Source of the DNA: JAVVEH01 sp032251435
GTDB lineage: Bacteria > Verrucomicrobiota > Lentisphaeria > Oligosphaerales > MVZH01
Direction: 5' to 3'
Assembly (NCBI GenBank): GCA_032251435.1
Contig: JAVVEH010000010.1
Coordinates: forward strand, 1-64,000
Length of the DNA: 64,000 nt
Shown: positions 35,333 through 43,588 of the stretch, in pieces
Numbering within the stretch: the stretch's first letter is position 1
Layout of the letters: every line of letters begins with the position of its first letter
Notes under the pieces: model-generated
What the model was told of the DNA's origin: nothing
Databases searched by the model: none
The model's input: the letters and a program-made list of their open reading frames with translations, nothing else
Position numbers and translations under genes: made by a program

Positions 35333-35653
35333 ATGAAGCTTGGCATGATTATCACCCAGACCGACCCCGAAACCGTGTTCAACGCGCTGCGCCTGGCGCA
35401 ATACAGCCTGGAGCAGGGCGACGAGGTCCGTATTTTTCTGTCGGGCCGGGGTGTCGACATCGACAAGATCGAGGATGCCACCTTCAACGTGAAGAAGCAA
35501 GCACAACAGGTGCTCGATGCGGGCGGCGAATTCCTGGCCTGCGGCACCTGCCTGAAACTGCGCAACTCCGAAGGCTCGGAGATCTGCCCGCTGTCCACGC
35601 TCAAGGACCACTACGAAATCGTCCGCGATTCGGATCGGCTGATCACCGTCTGA
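35333..35653 (+). CDS. DsrE/DsrF-like sulfur-relay family protein
   Basis: 106 aa. It has a compact alpha/beta DsrE fold: MKLGMIITQTDPETVFNALRLAQYSLEQGDEVRIFL at the start, and a conserved Cys pair in EFLACGTCLKLR (about residues 68-71), with a further Cys in EICPLSTL. DsrE proteins carry persulfides or act in thiol transfer. The CGTC motif suggests a redox or sulfur/arsenic-thiol carrier. It is preceded by AAGGA and ends five bases before the methyltransferase. Confidence 0.85.
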   Translation: MKLGMIITQTDPETVFNALRLAQYSLEQGDEVRIFLSGRGVDIDKIEDATFNVKKQAQQVLDAGGEFLACGTCLKLRNSEGSEICPLSTLKDHYEIVRDSDRLITV

Positions 35654-35658
35654 CGGTC

Positions 35659-36324
35659 ATGAGTACACGATTCGACGCCATCGCCAGCGACTACGACGCC
35701 TGGTACGACCAGCCTGTGGGGCGGGCCATCCTGGCGGCGGAGCTGGACTGCCTGCGGCGGGTTGTCGGCACCTGTCATGGACGCTGGCTCGAAGTCGGCG
35801 TGGGAACCGGCCGTTTCGCCGCCGGTCTCGGAATCGGTGAGGGCATCGATCCCGCCGAAGGGATGCTCCGGATCGCGGCCCGCCGTGGCGTGCGCACCTA
35901 TCTTGGAACGGCGGACAGTCTGCCGTTCCCGGATGGCGGCTTTGACGGTGTTCTGCTGGCTCTGTCACTGTGCTTCATCGACGAACCGGCGGCGGCGCTT
36001 AAGGAATGCCGCCGGGTGCTGACGGAAACCGGTGTGTTGCTCGTCGGCATTGTCCCCGCCGACAGCCCGTGGGGGCGGCTTTACGCGCGGAAGAAGGCCG
36101 AGGGCCATCACATCTACGCCGCGGCCACCTTCCGCACCGTCCAGGAGACGGTCGATCTGGCCGAGGCCGCCGGTTTCCACTTGCTGCGCGCCGCCAGCAC
36201 GCTCTTGTGGGCACCGGATGAACCGGCCGAGTCGCACCCAGGCGTTGAAAACGGCGCTAACCCTCGGGCGGGCTTCGTCGCCCTGGCATTTGCCGTTCAC
36301 GCTATGACGAGGGCAGAACCGTAG
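35659..36324 (+). CDS. Class I SAM-dependent methyltransferase
   Basis: 221 aa. Motif I is WLEVGVGTGRFAAGLG, the acidic end of beta-2 is GIDPAEGML, motif II is PDGGFDGVLLALSLCFID and post-II is KECRRVLTETGVLLVG, as in the Methyltransf_11/UbiE group. The start ATG at 35659 follows the DsrE stop by five bases. The substrate is unknown. It lacks the Cys set of ArsM, so if it acts in arsenic metabolism it is not an arsenite methyltransferase of the known type. Last gene of the ArsR operon. Confidence 0.83.
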   Translation: MSTRFDAIASDYDAWYDQPVGRAILAAELDCLRRVVGTCHGRWLEVGVGTGRFAAGLGIGEGIDPAEGMLRIAARRGVRTYLGTADSLPFPDGGFDGVLLALSLCFIDEPAAALKECRRVLTETGVLLVGIVPADSPWGRLYARKKAEGHHIYAAATFRTVQETVDLAEAAGFHLLRAASTLLWAPDEPAESHPGVENGANPRAGFVALAFAVHAMTRAEP

Positions 36325-36445
36325 CGCGTGGACGGCTATTGACATTCATTAATCTTTTTAAAACAACTTATATCGTGTTGCATCGTAAAACTCACGGGTT
36401 AGCTTAAAGTCCAACATCCGAACGCTCCCTTACTGCCGGAAGAAC

Positions 36446-38665
36446 ATGATAGAGCGACATTTTGACATCCCATTTGTGTCGCAGCTGGCTCTGCGTGAAA
36501 AGCAGATCCAGCAAAACTACCGGCCTCCCATTGCCATCCACAAGTGGTTTGCCCGTCGCCCGGGAACATTATTCCGCGCACTCATGTTGTCCGAGTTCGT
36601 TGATTCTCCCTTGCGCGAGTCTTTTTATGTGAGTCACGATCTGAAGGGGCTTTGCGTTGCCGATCCGTTCATGGGGGGTGGCACGCCGCTGATGGAAGCC
36701 AATCGGCTTGGTTGCGACGTATCAGGATGCGATATCAATCCCATGTCATACTGGATTGTGCGACAGGAAATCGAGCATCTCGATTTGGGAGCCTATCGCA
36801 TGGCGGCGACGGCCCTTCGCAACGCATTAGAGAAGGAGGTCGGTCATCTCTACCGCACAACCTGTGAAAAGTGCGGAAACACCGATGCGCATGTTAAGTA
36901 TTTCCTGTGGGTCAAGGCCATGCCGTGTGGCAACTGCGGGAGGGAGATGCGTCTCTTTCCTGGATATTTGGTGGCCCAGGATTGTCGACATCCTCGTAAC
37001 GTTTTCGTGTGCGCTGAGTGCGGTGCGCTCACGGAGTCCAAGAGCCGCACTCGTCCCGGACCATGCGATACATGTGGCGCCGCCCTCCGCCAGGAGGGGC
37101 CGGCGAAGCGGGGCCAATGCGTCTGTCCCGGGTGCTCGACGGTAAATCGCTTTCCCGATGGCGCACAAGGCCCTCCGCGTCATGCGCTGTTCGCAATTGA
37201 GTACCACTGCCCGTTATGCAAGGCTTCGCATCAAGGACGATTCTTCAAACAGCCTGATGGAAATGACAAGGCTAAGGTATGCGAGGCAACCAAAACATGG
37301 GTGGATTGCGACGCTCATTTCATTCCTGAAGACGAGATTCCCGCCGGCGATGAAACGAACAGGCTGCACCGTTGGGGTTATCGCTACTATCGTGAAATGT
37401 TCAACGAACGCCAGTCGCTTGGCCTTGAACTTAGCTGTCGGCAGATCGAGGCGGTGGGAGACGAACGTGTCCGCAATGCCTTGGCCACGAATCTTTCCGA
37501 TCTGTTGCGTTATCAGAATATGCTTTGCCGCTATGATTCGATGGCTCTGAAATCTCTCGACATCTTTTCAGTCCATGGATTTCCGGTGGGATTGATCGAA
37601 TGCGAGTCAAATCTCCTGGGAATACCCAACGGGCGGGTTGGCGGCAATGTGGGTAGCGGCGGCTGGTCGAATATAATCGAAAAGTACGCCAAGGCGAAGG
37701 AATATTGCGATGCGCCGTTCGAATTTAAGCATACCGGCAAGAGCAAATGTCGCGTTGAGCTTGCTGGAGAATGGATTGGTGACGATCCCAATGGCAGAAC
37801 GGCGGCAAAACCGCGGCGAGTAACTCTCACCTGCGGTGACGCGGCCATGAATGGATTTACACCTGGGTCACTGGATGCGGTCCTGACCGATCCGCCTTAT
37901 TTCGGCAATGTCCAGTACGCCGAGTTGATGGACTTTTGCTATGTATGGTTACGGAAGCTCATTGGTCGGACTGCGACAAACGGAGCGTTCGAGCGGGAGT
38001 CCACCCGTACCCCTGAAGAGCTAACGGGAAATGTCAATATGGGCCGCGATCTGGCGCATTTCACCGGCGGATTGTCCCGGGTGTTTCGCCAAATGAGTGA
38101 TGCCTTAAAACCAGGGGGACCATTAGCCTTCACTTATCACCACAATGATATTCGTGCCTACTATCCGGTCGCCACGGCAATTCTTGATGTCGGCCTTGTC
38201 TGTTCGGGTTCTGTGCCATGCCCCGGAGAAATGGGCGCGTCGATTCATATAAGTGGTACGGGATCGTCCATTGTCGACACGGTTTTCGTGTGTCGGTCCA
38301 CCGGCACCGTCCCCAGGCATTGTGTCACAAAGGATCCGAAACTGATTGCCGCGCTTGTCATTGAAGATATGGACAAACTCCGCCTGGGCGGTGTGAAGCC
38401 AACCGAGGGAGACACCCGTTGCGTGGCTTACGGGCACATAGTACGTCTGGCCGTCTGGTATCTCCGCAAGGACTGGGATGCGAACGCTCCACTGAACGAG
38501 AGAATCGGCAGAGTGGCAGAGTGGATAGACAGAGTGATCGGCGGTGTTGGGGCAGTATTGAGTCACCTGAATGATGAAAGCGCTTTGAAACCCGTCCAGC
38601 AATGGCTGACATTACAAGAATCACAGGCGACATATGGGTCACAAGAACATGACATTTCCTTTTGA
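36446..38665 (+). CDS. Zinc-ribbon DNA methyltransferase, DUF1156/COG1743-like
   Basis: 739 aa. The N-terminus (PFVSQLALREKQIQQNYRP...IHKWFARRPG) is typical of the DUF1156 group. Motif I is VADPFMGGGTPLMEANRLGCDVSGCDINP. A central stretch (about residues 135-270) holds several Cys pairs (CEKCG, CGNCG, CAECG, CDTCG, CPGC, CPLC), so two or more zinc ribbons. The catalytic motif is LTDPPYFGNVQYAELMDF (DPPY), indicating N6-adenine or N4-cytosine methylation. GGPLAFTYHHND follows. The reading frame overlaps the next gene, which has a nuclease-like motif, so the pair is probably a restriction-modification system. Base use is less GC-rich than the arsenic genes on either side, suggesting separate acquisition. 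Confidence 0.85.
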   Translation: MIERHFDIPFVSQLALREKQIQQNYRPPIAIHKWFARRPGTLFRALMLSEFVDSPLRESFYVSHDLKGLCVADPFMGGGTPLMEANRLGCDVSGCDINPMSYWIVRQEIEHLDLGAYRMAATALRNALEKEVGHLYRTTCEKCGNTDAHVKYFLWVKAMPCGNCGREMRLFPGYLVAQDCRHPRNVFVCAECGALTESKSRTRPGPCDTCGAALRQEGPAKRGQCVCPGCSTVNRFPDGAQGPPRHALFAIEYHCPLCKASHQGRFFKQPDGNDKAKVCEATKTWVDCDAHFIPEDEIPAGDETNRLHRWGYRYYREMFNERQSLGLELSCRQIEAVGDERVRNALATNLSDLLRYQNMLCRYDSMALKSLDIFSVHGFPVGLIECESNLLGIPNGRVGGNVGSGGWSNIIEKYAKAKEYCDAPFEFKHTGKSKCRVELAGEWIGDDPNGRTAAKPRRVTLTCGDAAMNGFTPGSLDAVLTDPPYFGNVQYAELMDFCYVWLRKLIGRTATNGAFERESTRTPEELTGNVNMGRDLAHFTGGLSRVFRQMSDALKPGGPLAFTYHHNDIRAYYPVATAILDVGLVCSGSVPCPGEMGASIHISGTGSSIVDTVFVCRSTGTVPRHCVTKDPKLIAALVIEDMDKLRLGGVKPTEGDTRCVAYGHIVRLAVWYLRKDWDANAPLNERIGRVAEWIDRVIGGVGAVLSHLNDESALKPVQQWLTLQESQATYGSQEHDISF

Positions 38666-39698
38666 AGTCAGTGCAGGTGAACTGAGTACACATCCCGACC
38701 TGTATGTGGATTCGGTTTTTGCCTGCCTTGAGTCCGAGTTCCTTGTCCTTCCCCGTGGTTCCGGTTTCGTTGACTATGGGGTCTTCGAGGCTGGCTATGA
38801 GGCGCTCAAGCGGGTGAGTGAAGGATTCTCGATACTTGATCCTGACAAGCTTCTGCCCGTCGTGCAGCGTACACCTGTCGCTCTTGTCGTTCTTCGGGCC
38901 ATGCTTGGTTTTACGCCTCCTGAGTTGGCCTATGTGACGACCCAACGGACGGGAGTGACGGTCAGCCAGAGTGCCGTCCGGACGCTTGATCGTAAGGCGC
39001 GAATGGAACCGAACGGGCGGCTGGCGGACAAGGGGCTGACTGGCGAGAGGCTTGCGGCGTTGGTGAAAGCCGCCTGCGAGTTACTAAACGAAGGCGCACC
39101 GGAAACCGATGAAGACAAGATTCATCGCCTCGACAAGGCCGACACGCGGGGAGGCCTTGATGCGTTGCGTGGCATGTCAGAACGGGGGATGCCCTACGCA
39201 ATGGTGCTTTATGAGCGCTTTCTGGGGCGCCCCTTTGCTGGACACCGCGATTCAGTTAGTGATTTGGTTGGTGACAGCCTTGAATCGGCTATCGAAGAAG
39301 TGCTGCACAAGGCAGGTGTCAGTTTTCGCAAGACCAAGAGAGCTGAACGTATTGACGGTTTCGATCAAGCTCCGGATTTTATCATTCCCAGCGAATTCAA
39401 CCCGCAGATTGTCATTGAAGCAAAACTCACTGAGGATGACGGCACAGCCCGCGACAAAGTCGCCCGCATTCAACGCCTTGACACATTGCGCCGCGACGGA
39501 CAGCCTGACCGGATACCCAAATATGAATTAGTCGCCTGTATCGGCGGACGAGGGTTTGGTGTCCGTCGAGAGGATATGAAGCGTCTTCTGTTTGCGACTG
39601 ATGGAAAGGTTTTCACGCTTAAAACCCTTGGTCGGCTGATTACTTGCACCCGGATAGCTCAATTTGCGTCCAGATCCCCATCTGGGAGCGACACGTAG
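38649..39698 (+). CDS. Putative restriction endonuclease with PD-(D/E)XK-like domain
   Basis: 349 aa from MTFPFEVSAGEL; ATG at 38634 is also possible. The N-terminal two thirds is unrecognised (contains RTPVALVVLRAMLGFTPPELAYVT and GVTVSQSAVRTLDRKARM, which may contact DNA). The C-terminal third has QAPDFIIPSEFNPQIVIEAKLTEDD, which fits the D...ExK active site of PD-(D/E)XK nucleases, followed by KVARIQRLDTLRRDG and KYELVACIGGRGFGVRREDMKRLL as in Mrr-like or type II enzymes. It overlaps the methyltransferase gene by 17 bases, strong evidence for a paired role. Confidence 0.7.
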   Translation: MTFPFEVSAGELSTHPDLYVDSVFACLESEFLVLPRGSGFVDYGVFEAGYEALKRVSEGFSILDPDKLLPVVQRTPVALVVLRAMLGFTPPELAYVTTQRTGVTVSQSAVRTLDRKARMEPNGRLADKGLTGERLAALVKAACELLNEGAPETDEDKIHRLDKADTRGGLDALRGMSERGMPYAMVLYERFLGRPFAGHRDSVSDLVGDSLESAIEEVLHKAGVSFRKTKRAERIDGFDQAPDFIIPSEFNPQIVIEAKLTEDDGTARDKVARIQRLDTLRRDGQPDRIPKYELVACIGGRGFGVRREDMKRLLFATDGKVFTLKTLGRLITCTRIAQFASRSPSGSDT

Positions 39699-39770
39699 CA
39701 TTTGAGCTTTTTTTGACCCCTGGACATATCAGCATTACTGTATTTCAATCCACTTTCAATCAATTAAGAG

Positions 39771-40422
39771 ATGAACCCTTGATCAGCAGGTTGAGCAGGC
39801 CCTACAGCTGTGGGGCAGCGAAGCGTCAAACCAGGAACTGCGGCGGAATTTAATTCCGCGTCGCTCGGCGGGGTGGCTTTCTCTGGGGCTTTTTATCGCC
39901 TTCACTCCGACTATTCCCTTCCAGATGTTCCTCTGCACAGCAGGGGCTTTGCTGTTCCGCATGAATTTGCCGATTGCCCTGATCGCCTGCTGGATCACGA
40001 ATCCGGTGACCGCTTTTCCTATTTACATGACGGGTCGGCGGCTGGGCAAATTCATTTTTTCGGAGACACCGGTTCTGTTTTCCGCGTTGGACCTTTTTAA
40101 TCTTGAGGGTCGTGGGAGGAAGATTATCGAGGAAAGCATTTATGTCTGGACCGGCTGCCTTGTTTTTTCACTGGGGGCCAGCCTTGCCGGCAATTTTTTC
40201 GTGCGTCTGGCCGCCGTCATTCTCAGGCAGCTGCGCAAAAAAAAACGCCCTGACAAGAGATCCGTCCGGAAAGGGGTGAGGTTAAAATTAACAGCACGAG
40301 TGCCCGGCCAGGCTCTTGATCGGGGAGATTCCGCCCTTCAGGGGGTCACTGCATATAGGGTTTGTCCTACTTTTTGTTTTTATCGGGGCACGAAATTCAA
40401 CGCAGGTGGCACGCCCTTCTAA
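39771..40422 (+). pseudogene. DUF2062 membrane protein gene, frameshifted near its start
   Basis: From 39925 an ATG frame gives MFLCTAGALLFRMNLPIALIACWITNPVTAFPIYMTGRRLG, the core of DUF2062 proteins. The same frame remains protein-like upstream to 39778 (SAGWLSLGLFIAFTPTIPFQ, the usual helix before the core) but has no start codon. An ATG at 39771 lies one base out of frame: ATG AAC then a CCC run. Removing one C would give MNLDQQVEQALQLWGSEASNQE joined to the core. So either a one-base insertion broke the gene or the assembly is wrong by one base. The repeat palindrome GCGGAATTTAATTCCGC is embedded in this N-terminal part. The C-terminal tail after about residue 110 looks unusual and may also be shifted. 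Confidence 0.6.
39843..39859. repeat. GCGGAATTTAATTCCGC palindrome, copy 3
   Basis: A perfect 17-base palindrome around a central T/A, inside the DUF2062 reading frame (RNLIP). Matches the copies near 18.33 and 29.46 kb. Confidence 0.7.
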
Positions 40423-40432
40423 ATGTGATCGA

Positions 40433-40485
40433 GATTAGGGCGAATGTAGGGAAAATCCGCACAACCTTACTCGTTTGCCCTAATC
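40433..40485. repeat. Inverted repeat after the DUF2062 gene
   Basis: GATTAGGGC (40433-40441) and GCCCTAATC (40477-40485) are perfectly complementary with a 35-base loop. A short ttt follows, so it may be a weak terminator between the DUF2062 gene and the TetR promoter. Confidence 0.5.
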
Positions 40486-40613
40486 TTTCCCGGGAAGTCT
40501 TTGCGCCTTGGCGAGAGAAAAAATCAGCCTGCGCAATGTTGATCGCCATGCCACGCGCGTGACATTAAATCGCCGGACAAGACCTTGCTATCCGCATTTT
40601 TAAAGCTATATTG

Positions 40614-40629
40614 TACCAACTGGTCGGTA
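40614..40629 (+). promoter_or_regulatory. Candidate TetR operator
   Basis: TACCAACTGGTCGGTA is an imperfect dyad (TACC...GGTA with inner AC...GT), the style of operators used by AcrR/TetR proteins. It lies 25 bases before the TetR start and overlaps the expected promoter, so autoregulation of the TetR-flavoprotein unit is likely. Confidence 0.6.
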
Positions 40630-40654
40630 AAATATAAGGTGGACATTTTGACCT

Positions 40655-41305
40655 ATGGCAAAGCATCGGACAACCCGGGATCGGCTGATTGATGCAGCGT
40701 ACGAGTTGGCGCGCCGAAAGGGTTTCGACCGCACGTCGATAGCAGAGGTCATGGAGGCAGCCGACGTGGGCAAGGGGTCGCTGTACCACCACTTCCCCGA
40801 CAAGGACAGCCTCGGCCTGGCGGTGCTCGAGCGGGATCGGGAGGTGTTCATGGCCATGATCGACGGCTGCCTGGCCGCCTCGACGCCGCTGGAAGGGCTC
40901 GACCGTTTCTTCACCACGGCGCTCGAAAAGCACCGTGAGGCGAGGTTTGTCGGAGGCTGTCTCTGGGGCAATACGGCCCTGGAGATGAGCGACTCGAACC
41001 CGGCTTATGCGCGGCTGGTGACTGCCGTGTTCGATGAGTGGATCGGGAAAATCGCCGACACGATCCGCACCGCTCAGGATACCGGCGTGATTCGCGATGA
41101 TTTCCCGGCGGTCGACCTCGCACGGTCGGTCGTGGCCACGATCGAGGGCGGCATCATGCTGTCACGGCTGACCAAGGAAGAGGCACCCCTGCGTGCCAGC
41201 CTGGCATCGCTTCGGGCGATGCTGACGGCGTCCGCCCCCCAAAGCACGGCTTCCGGCGAAGCGCAGACGCAGCGAGAACCGATACAAGCAACAGGAGAAC
41301 GATGA
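40655..41305 (+). CDS. TetR/AcrR-family transcriptional regulator
   Basis: 216 aa. The N-terminal TetR DNA-binding domain has TRDRLIDAAYELARRKGFDRTSIAEVMEAADVGKGSLYHHFPDKDSLG. The C-terminal ligand domain (residues 70-190) holds GGCLWGNTALEMSD and VATIEGGIMLSRLTKEEAPL, like the TetR_C subgroup that controls oxidoreductases such as NemR/AcuR-type regulators. It overlaps the flavoprotein gene by four bases (ATGA) and has a dyad operator upstream. It is probably the local switch of the 40.6-58 kb locus; the inducer is unknown. Confidence 0.88.
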   Translation: MAKHRTTRDRLIDAAYELARRKGFDRTSIAEVMEAADVGKGSLYHHFPDKDSLGLAVLERDREVFMAMIDGCLAASTPLEGLDRFFTTALEKHREARFVGGCLWGNTALEMSDSNPAYARLVTAVFDEWIGKIADTIRTAQDTGVIRDDFPAVDLARSVVATIEGGIMLSRLTKEEAPLRASLASLRAMLTASAPQSTASGEAQTQREPIQATGER

Positions 41306-41949
41306 TGAAGATACTCGGCATCTCAGGAAGCCCCCGCAAGGGATCGACAACGGATCAACTGGTGCAGGCGGTTCTCGCCGGTGCGGACGGTTGCGACACC
41401 GAGTTCGTGTCGCTTTCGGGCAAGCGGATCGGCCCGTGCATTGCCTGTCTGAGGTGCGTCGAGGACAACGTCTGCAAAGTGAAGGACGACATGGCTGATC
41501 TGCGGCCGAAGATCGCCGAGGCCGATGCGTATGTGATCGGCGGAGCGAACTACTACTCGATGCTGAACGGCCTGACGCACACATTTCTCGAGCGCTTCTA
41601 CCAGTTCCGGCACCGGGAGGGGAAGACTCTCGCCGGGAAATTGGGGGTGGCCGTCGGGGTCGGCGGCAGTAACGGCGATCCCGTGACAGCGAACGTGAAG
41701 AGCTTCTTCCAGTACAATCAGATCGATTGTGTGGGAGAGGTTTCAGCGCAGGGACCGGCCTGCTGTTTCACCTGTGGCTATGGCGAAGACTGCAAGGTCG
41801 GGGCCATCCACATGTTCTTCGGGCCGGGCACGAAAATCACACCGGAGATCACGCCCTCTCTTGAGAAACAGACGGATGTGCTCGAGACGGCTCGTGCACT
41901 GGGCGGGGCGCTTTCCCGGCGGCTGCGTGAGTTCGCGGCCGGGACATGA
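41302..41949 (+). CDS. NAD(P)H-dependent FMN / iron-sulfur flavoprotein
   Basis: 215 aa. It has a flavodoxin-like fold with LGISGSPRKGSTTDQLV binding the FMN phosphate. The block PCIACLRCVEDNVCKVKDDM contains C-x2-C-x2-C-x5-C, the compact cluster motif of Isf-type flavoproteins, although many NADPH:FMN reductases share a similar Cys-rich loop. A second Cys group, PACCFTCGYGEDCKVG, is uncommon. It likely transfers electrons from NAD(P)H. In this locus it could reduce pentavalent arsenicals or supply electrons to the radical SAM enzyme (inference). It is not the ArsH family, lacking its typical sequence. Confidence 0.83.
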   Translation: MMKILGISGSPRKGSTTDQLVQAVLAGADGCDTEFVSLSGKRIGPCIACLRCVEDNVCKVKDDMADLRPKIAEADAYVIGGANYYSMLNGLTHTFLERFYQFRHREGKTLAGKLGVAVGVGGSNGDPVTANVKSFFQYNQIDCVGEVSAQGPACCFTCGYGEDCKVGAIHMFFGPGTKITPEITPSLEKQTDVLETARALGGALSRRLREFAAGT

Positions 41950-42016
41950 ACGACGGCTCAACGCGAATATGCGCTGTGAGAGACCAGACTGAACAACACA
42001 ACACGGAGGTACAGAC

Positions 42017-42697
42017 ATGCATACGCAAATCATCGCGTCGGCGGCTCTGGGGCTGCTGATTGCCGCAGGTTCCACAGCATCCGCAAGGGAGCCGGAAACC
42101 GCCCCCCCGGTCCCGGCATCTGCGGCGGATGTCAGGCCGTTGCTCATTGGAGCATCCGTGCCTGAAGTGACGCTGCGAACGGCAGATGGAAAAGCCTTTG
42201 ATCTCGGCGCTGCCGCGTCCCGGAAACCGGCCATACTGATCTTCTACCGGGGCGGCTGGTGCCCTTACTGTAGCCTGCACCTTGGCCAATTGCAGGAGGC
42301 CGAAGCCGACCTGGTCAAGCTGGGGTATCAGATCCTGGCCGTCAGTCCCGACCGCCCCGAGAAGCTAGCCGAAAGTGTTGAAAAGGGCAAGCTGAGCTAC
42401 ACCCTCCTGTCGGACGCGGCGATGGACGCGGCCAAGGCATTCGGGATCGCCTTCAGGGTTGATGACGCGACGGTGGAGAAGTACAAGGGCTATGGCATCG
42501 ATCTGGAAGCGGCCTCCGGGCAAGACCACCACCTGCTGCCGGTACCGGCCGTATTTATTTTAGGCACCGACGGCAAAGTCAAGTTCGTCTATGTCAATCC
42601 CGACTACAAGACGCGTCTGAGTGCCGATGTGTTGCTGGCGGCCGCCCGCGCTTCTCTGGAAGAACCGCGACAGAATTCTAACGGAGGTGGCAAATGA
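42017..42697 (+). CDS. Exported peroxiredoxin-like protein (AhpC/TSA, PRX_like2 type)
   Basis: 226 aa. A signal peptide (residues 1-23, ending STASA) points to the periplasm. The thioredoxin fold carries the active site FYRGGWCPYCSLHL (CxxC near residue 78), then ILAVSPDRPEK and VPAVFILGTDGKVKFVYVNPDYKTR. It probably reduces peroxides or acts on disulfides. Peroxiredoxin or peroxidase-like proteins are recurrent neighbours of arsenosugar genes. Ribosome site GGAGG lies seven bases upstream; the stop overlaps the next start (ATGA). Confidence 0.87.
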   Translation: MHTQIIASAALGLLIAAGSTASAREPETAPPVPASAADVRPLLIGASVPEVTLRTADGKAFDLGAAASRKPAILIFYRGGWCPYCSLHLGQLQEAEADLVKLGYQILAVSPDRPEKLAESVEKGKLSYTLLSDAAMDAAKAFGIAFRVDDATVEKYKGYGIDLEAASGQDHHLLPVPAVFILGTDGKVKFVYVNPDYKTRLSADVLLAAARASLEEPRQNSNGGGK

Positions 42698-43539
42698 GCA
42701 TGGTTGGCATTATCGGCGGATCGGGGCTGGACGATCCCCGCTTTTTTGAAAATCCGCGCGAGGTGAAACTGGACACCCCCTATGGGGCACTGTCTTCGCC
42801 ATTGCGCTGCGGAAAGCTGGACGGTCGGGACGTGGTGCTGCTGGCCAGGCACGGCCGACACCACGAGATTCCGCCGTCGCAGATCAACAACCGGGCGAAC
42901 ATTTGGGCGCTCCGGGAGGTCGGCTGCAGCCATATTCTGGCGACCGCCGCCTGCGGCTCGCTCCGGGAAGAAATCGGTCGCGGTGTCATTGTTCTTCCCG
43001 ATCAGTTCATCGATTTCACCCGTCATCGGGCCGTGACCTTTCATGACAGGTTCGAGCCCGGCGCGGAGAACGCCCGCCATTGCCCGATGGCCGATCCCTT
43101 CGACCACGAACTGCGACAGATCATCCTGACGGCTGGCGGACACCTTGGCATCCCTGTCAGGGACGGCGGTGTCATTCTGACAATTGAAGGCCCCCGCTTC
43201 TCCACCCGGGCGGAGTCGCGCATGTTCCGCGTCTGGGGCGCTGACTTGATTAACATGACGGTCGCGCCCGAAGCTATCCTGGCAAACGAACTGGGTCTGC
43301 CCTACGCGGTCATCGCGGTGGTCACTGATTTCGACAGTTGGCGGGAGGGCGAACCGCCGTTGCGCGTGGACGAACTGCTGTCGGTTTTCGGCGACAACGT
43401 CGGCCGCGTCACCCGGCTGATTCTGGACGCGGCGCCCGGAATTGCCGACACCGAAACACTGAACACCGAACACTGCCGCGTGATCCCCTCAGAAAACGCG
43501 GGCTGCGCAACCCCGACCAGCCGCCTTCGCCAAGGCTAG
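42694..43539 (+). CDS. MTAP/PNP-family purine nucleoside phosphorylase
   Basis: 281 aa. Landmarks are IGGSGLDD (phosphate loop), LLARHGRHHEIPPSQINNRANIWAL, TAACGSLREEIGRGVIVLPDQFIDFT, TIEGPRFSTRAESRM, LINMTVAPEAILANELG, and a C-terminal VTDFDSWRE with the purine-site Asp. MTAP enzymes split 5'-methylthioadenosine; in an arsenosugar pathway the equivalent step would remove adenine from 5'-deoxy-5'-dimethylarsinoyl-adenosine (inference). The last ~27 residues (after ADTETLNTEH) are translated repeat sequence, not family sequence, so the true core ends near residue 253. Ribosome site GGAGG. Confidence 0.9.
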   Translation: MSMVGIIGGSGLDDPRFFENPREVKLDTPYGALSSPLRCGKLDGRDVVLLARHGRHHEIPPSQINNRANIWALREVGCSHILATAACGSLREEIGRGVIVLPDQFIDFTRHRAVTFHDRFEPGAENARHCPMADPFDHELRQIILTAGGHLGIPVRDGGVILTIEGPRFSTRAESRMFRVWGADLINMTVAPEAILANELGLPYAVIAVVTDFDSWREGEPPLRVDELLSVFGDNVGRVTRLILDAAPGIADTETLNTEHCRVIPSENAGCATPTSRLRQG

Positions 43540-43565
43540 GGCGTGTCGGGTGACCACTGACCACC
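43455..43565. repeat. Composite dispersed repeat at the 3' end of the phosphorylase gene
   Basis: In order: ctgaacac-type units (43455-43475); a block beginning gtgatcccctcagaaaacgc (about 43479-43512) whose inverted copy lies near 54.3 kb; ccgccttcgccaaggctagg (from about 43521), matching copies near 45.94 and 48.43 kb; then tgaccactgaccac. It supplies the last ~27 codons and the stop of the phosphorylase gene. Confidence 0.8.
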
Positions 43566-43588
43566 GCTCGAAATAGAAAGGAGTTTGC

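Noticed and set aside
36446..39698. DISARM or another multi-gene defence island
   Set aside because: Only the methyltransferase and one nuclease-like gene are present; no helicase, DUF1998 or PLD genes are nearby.
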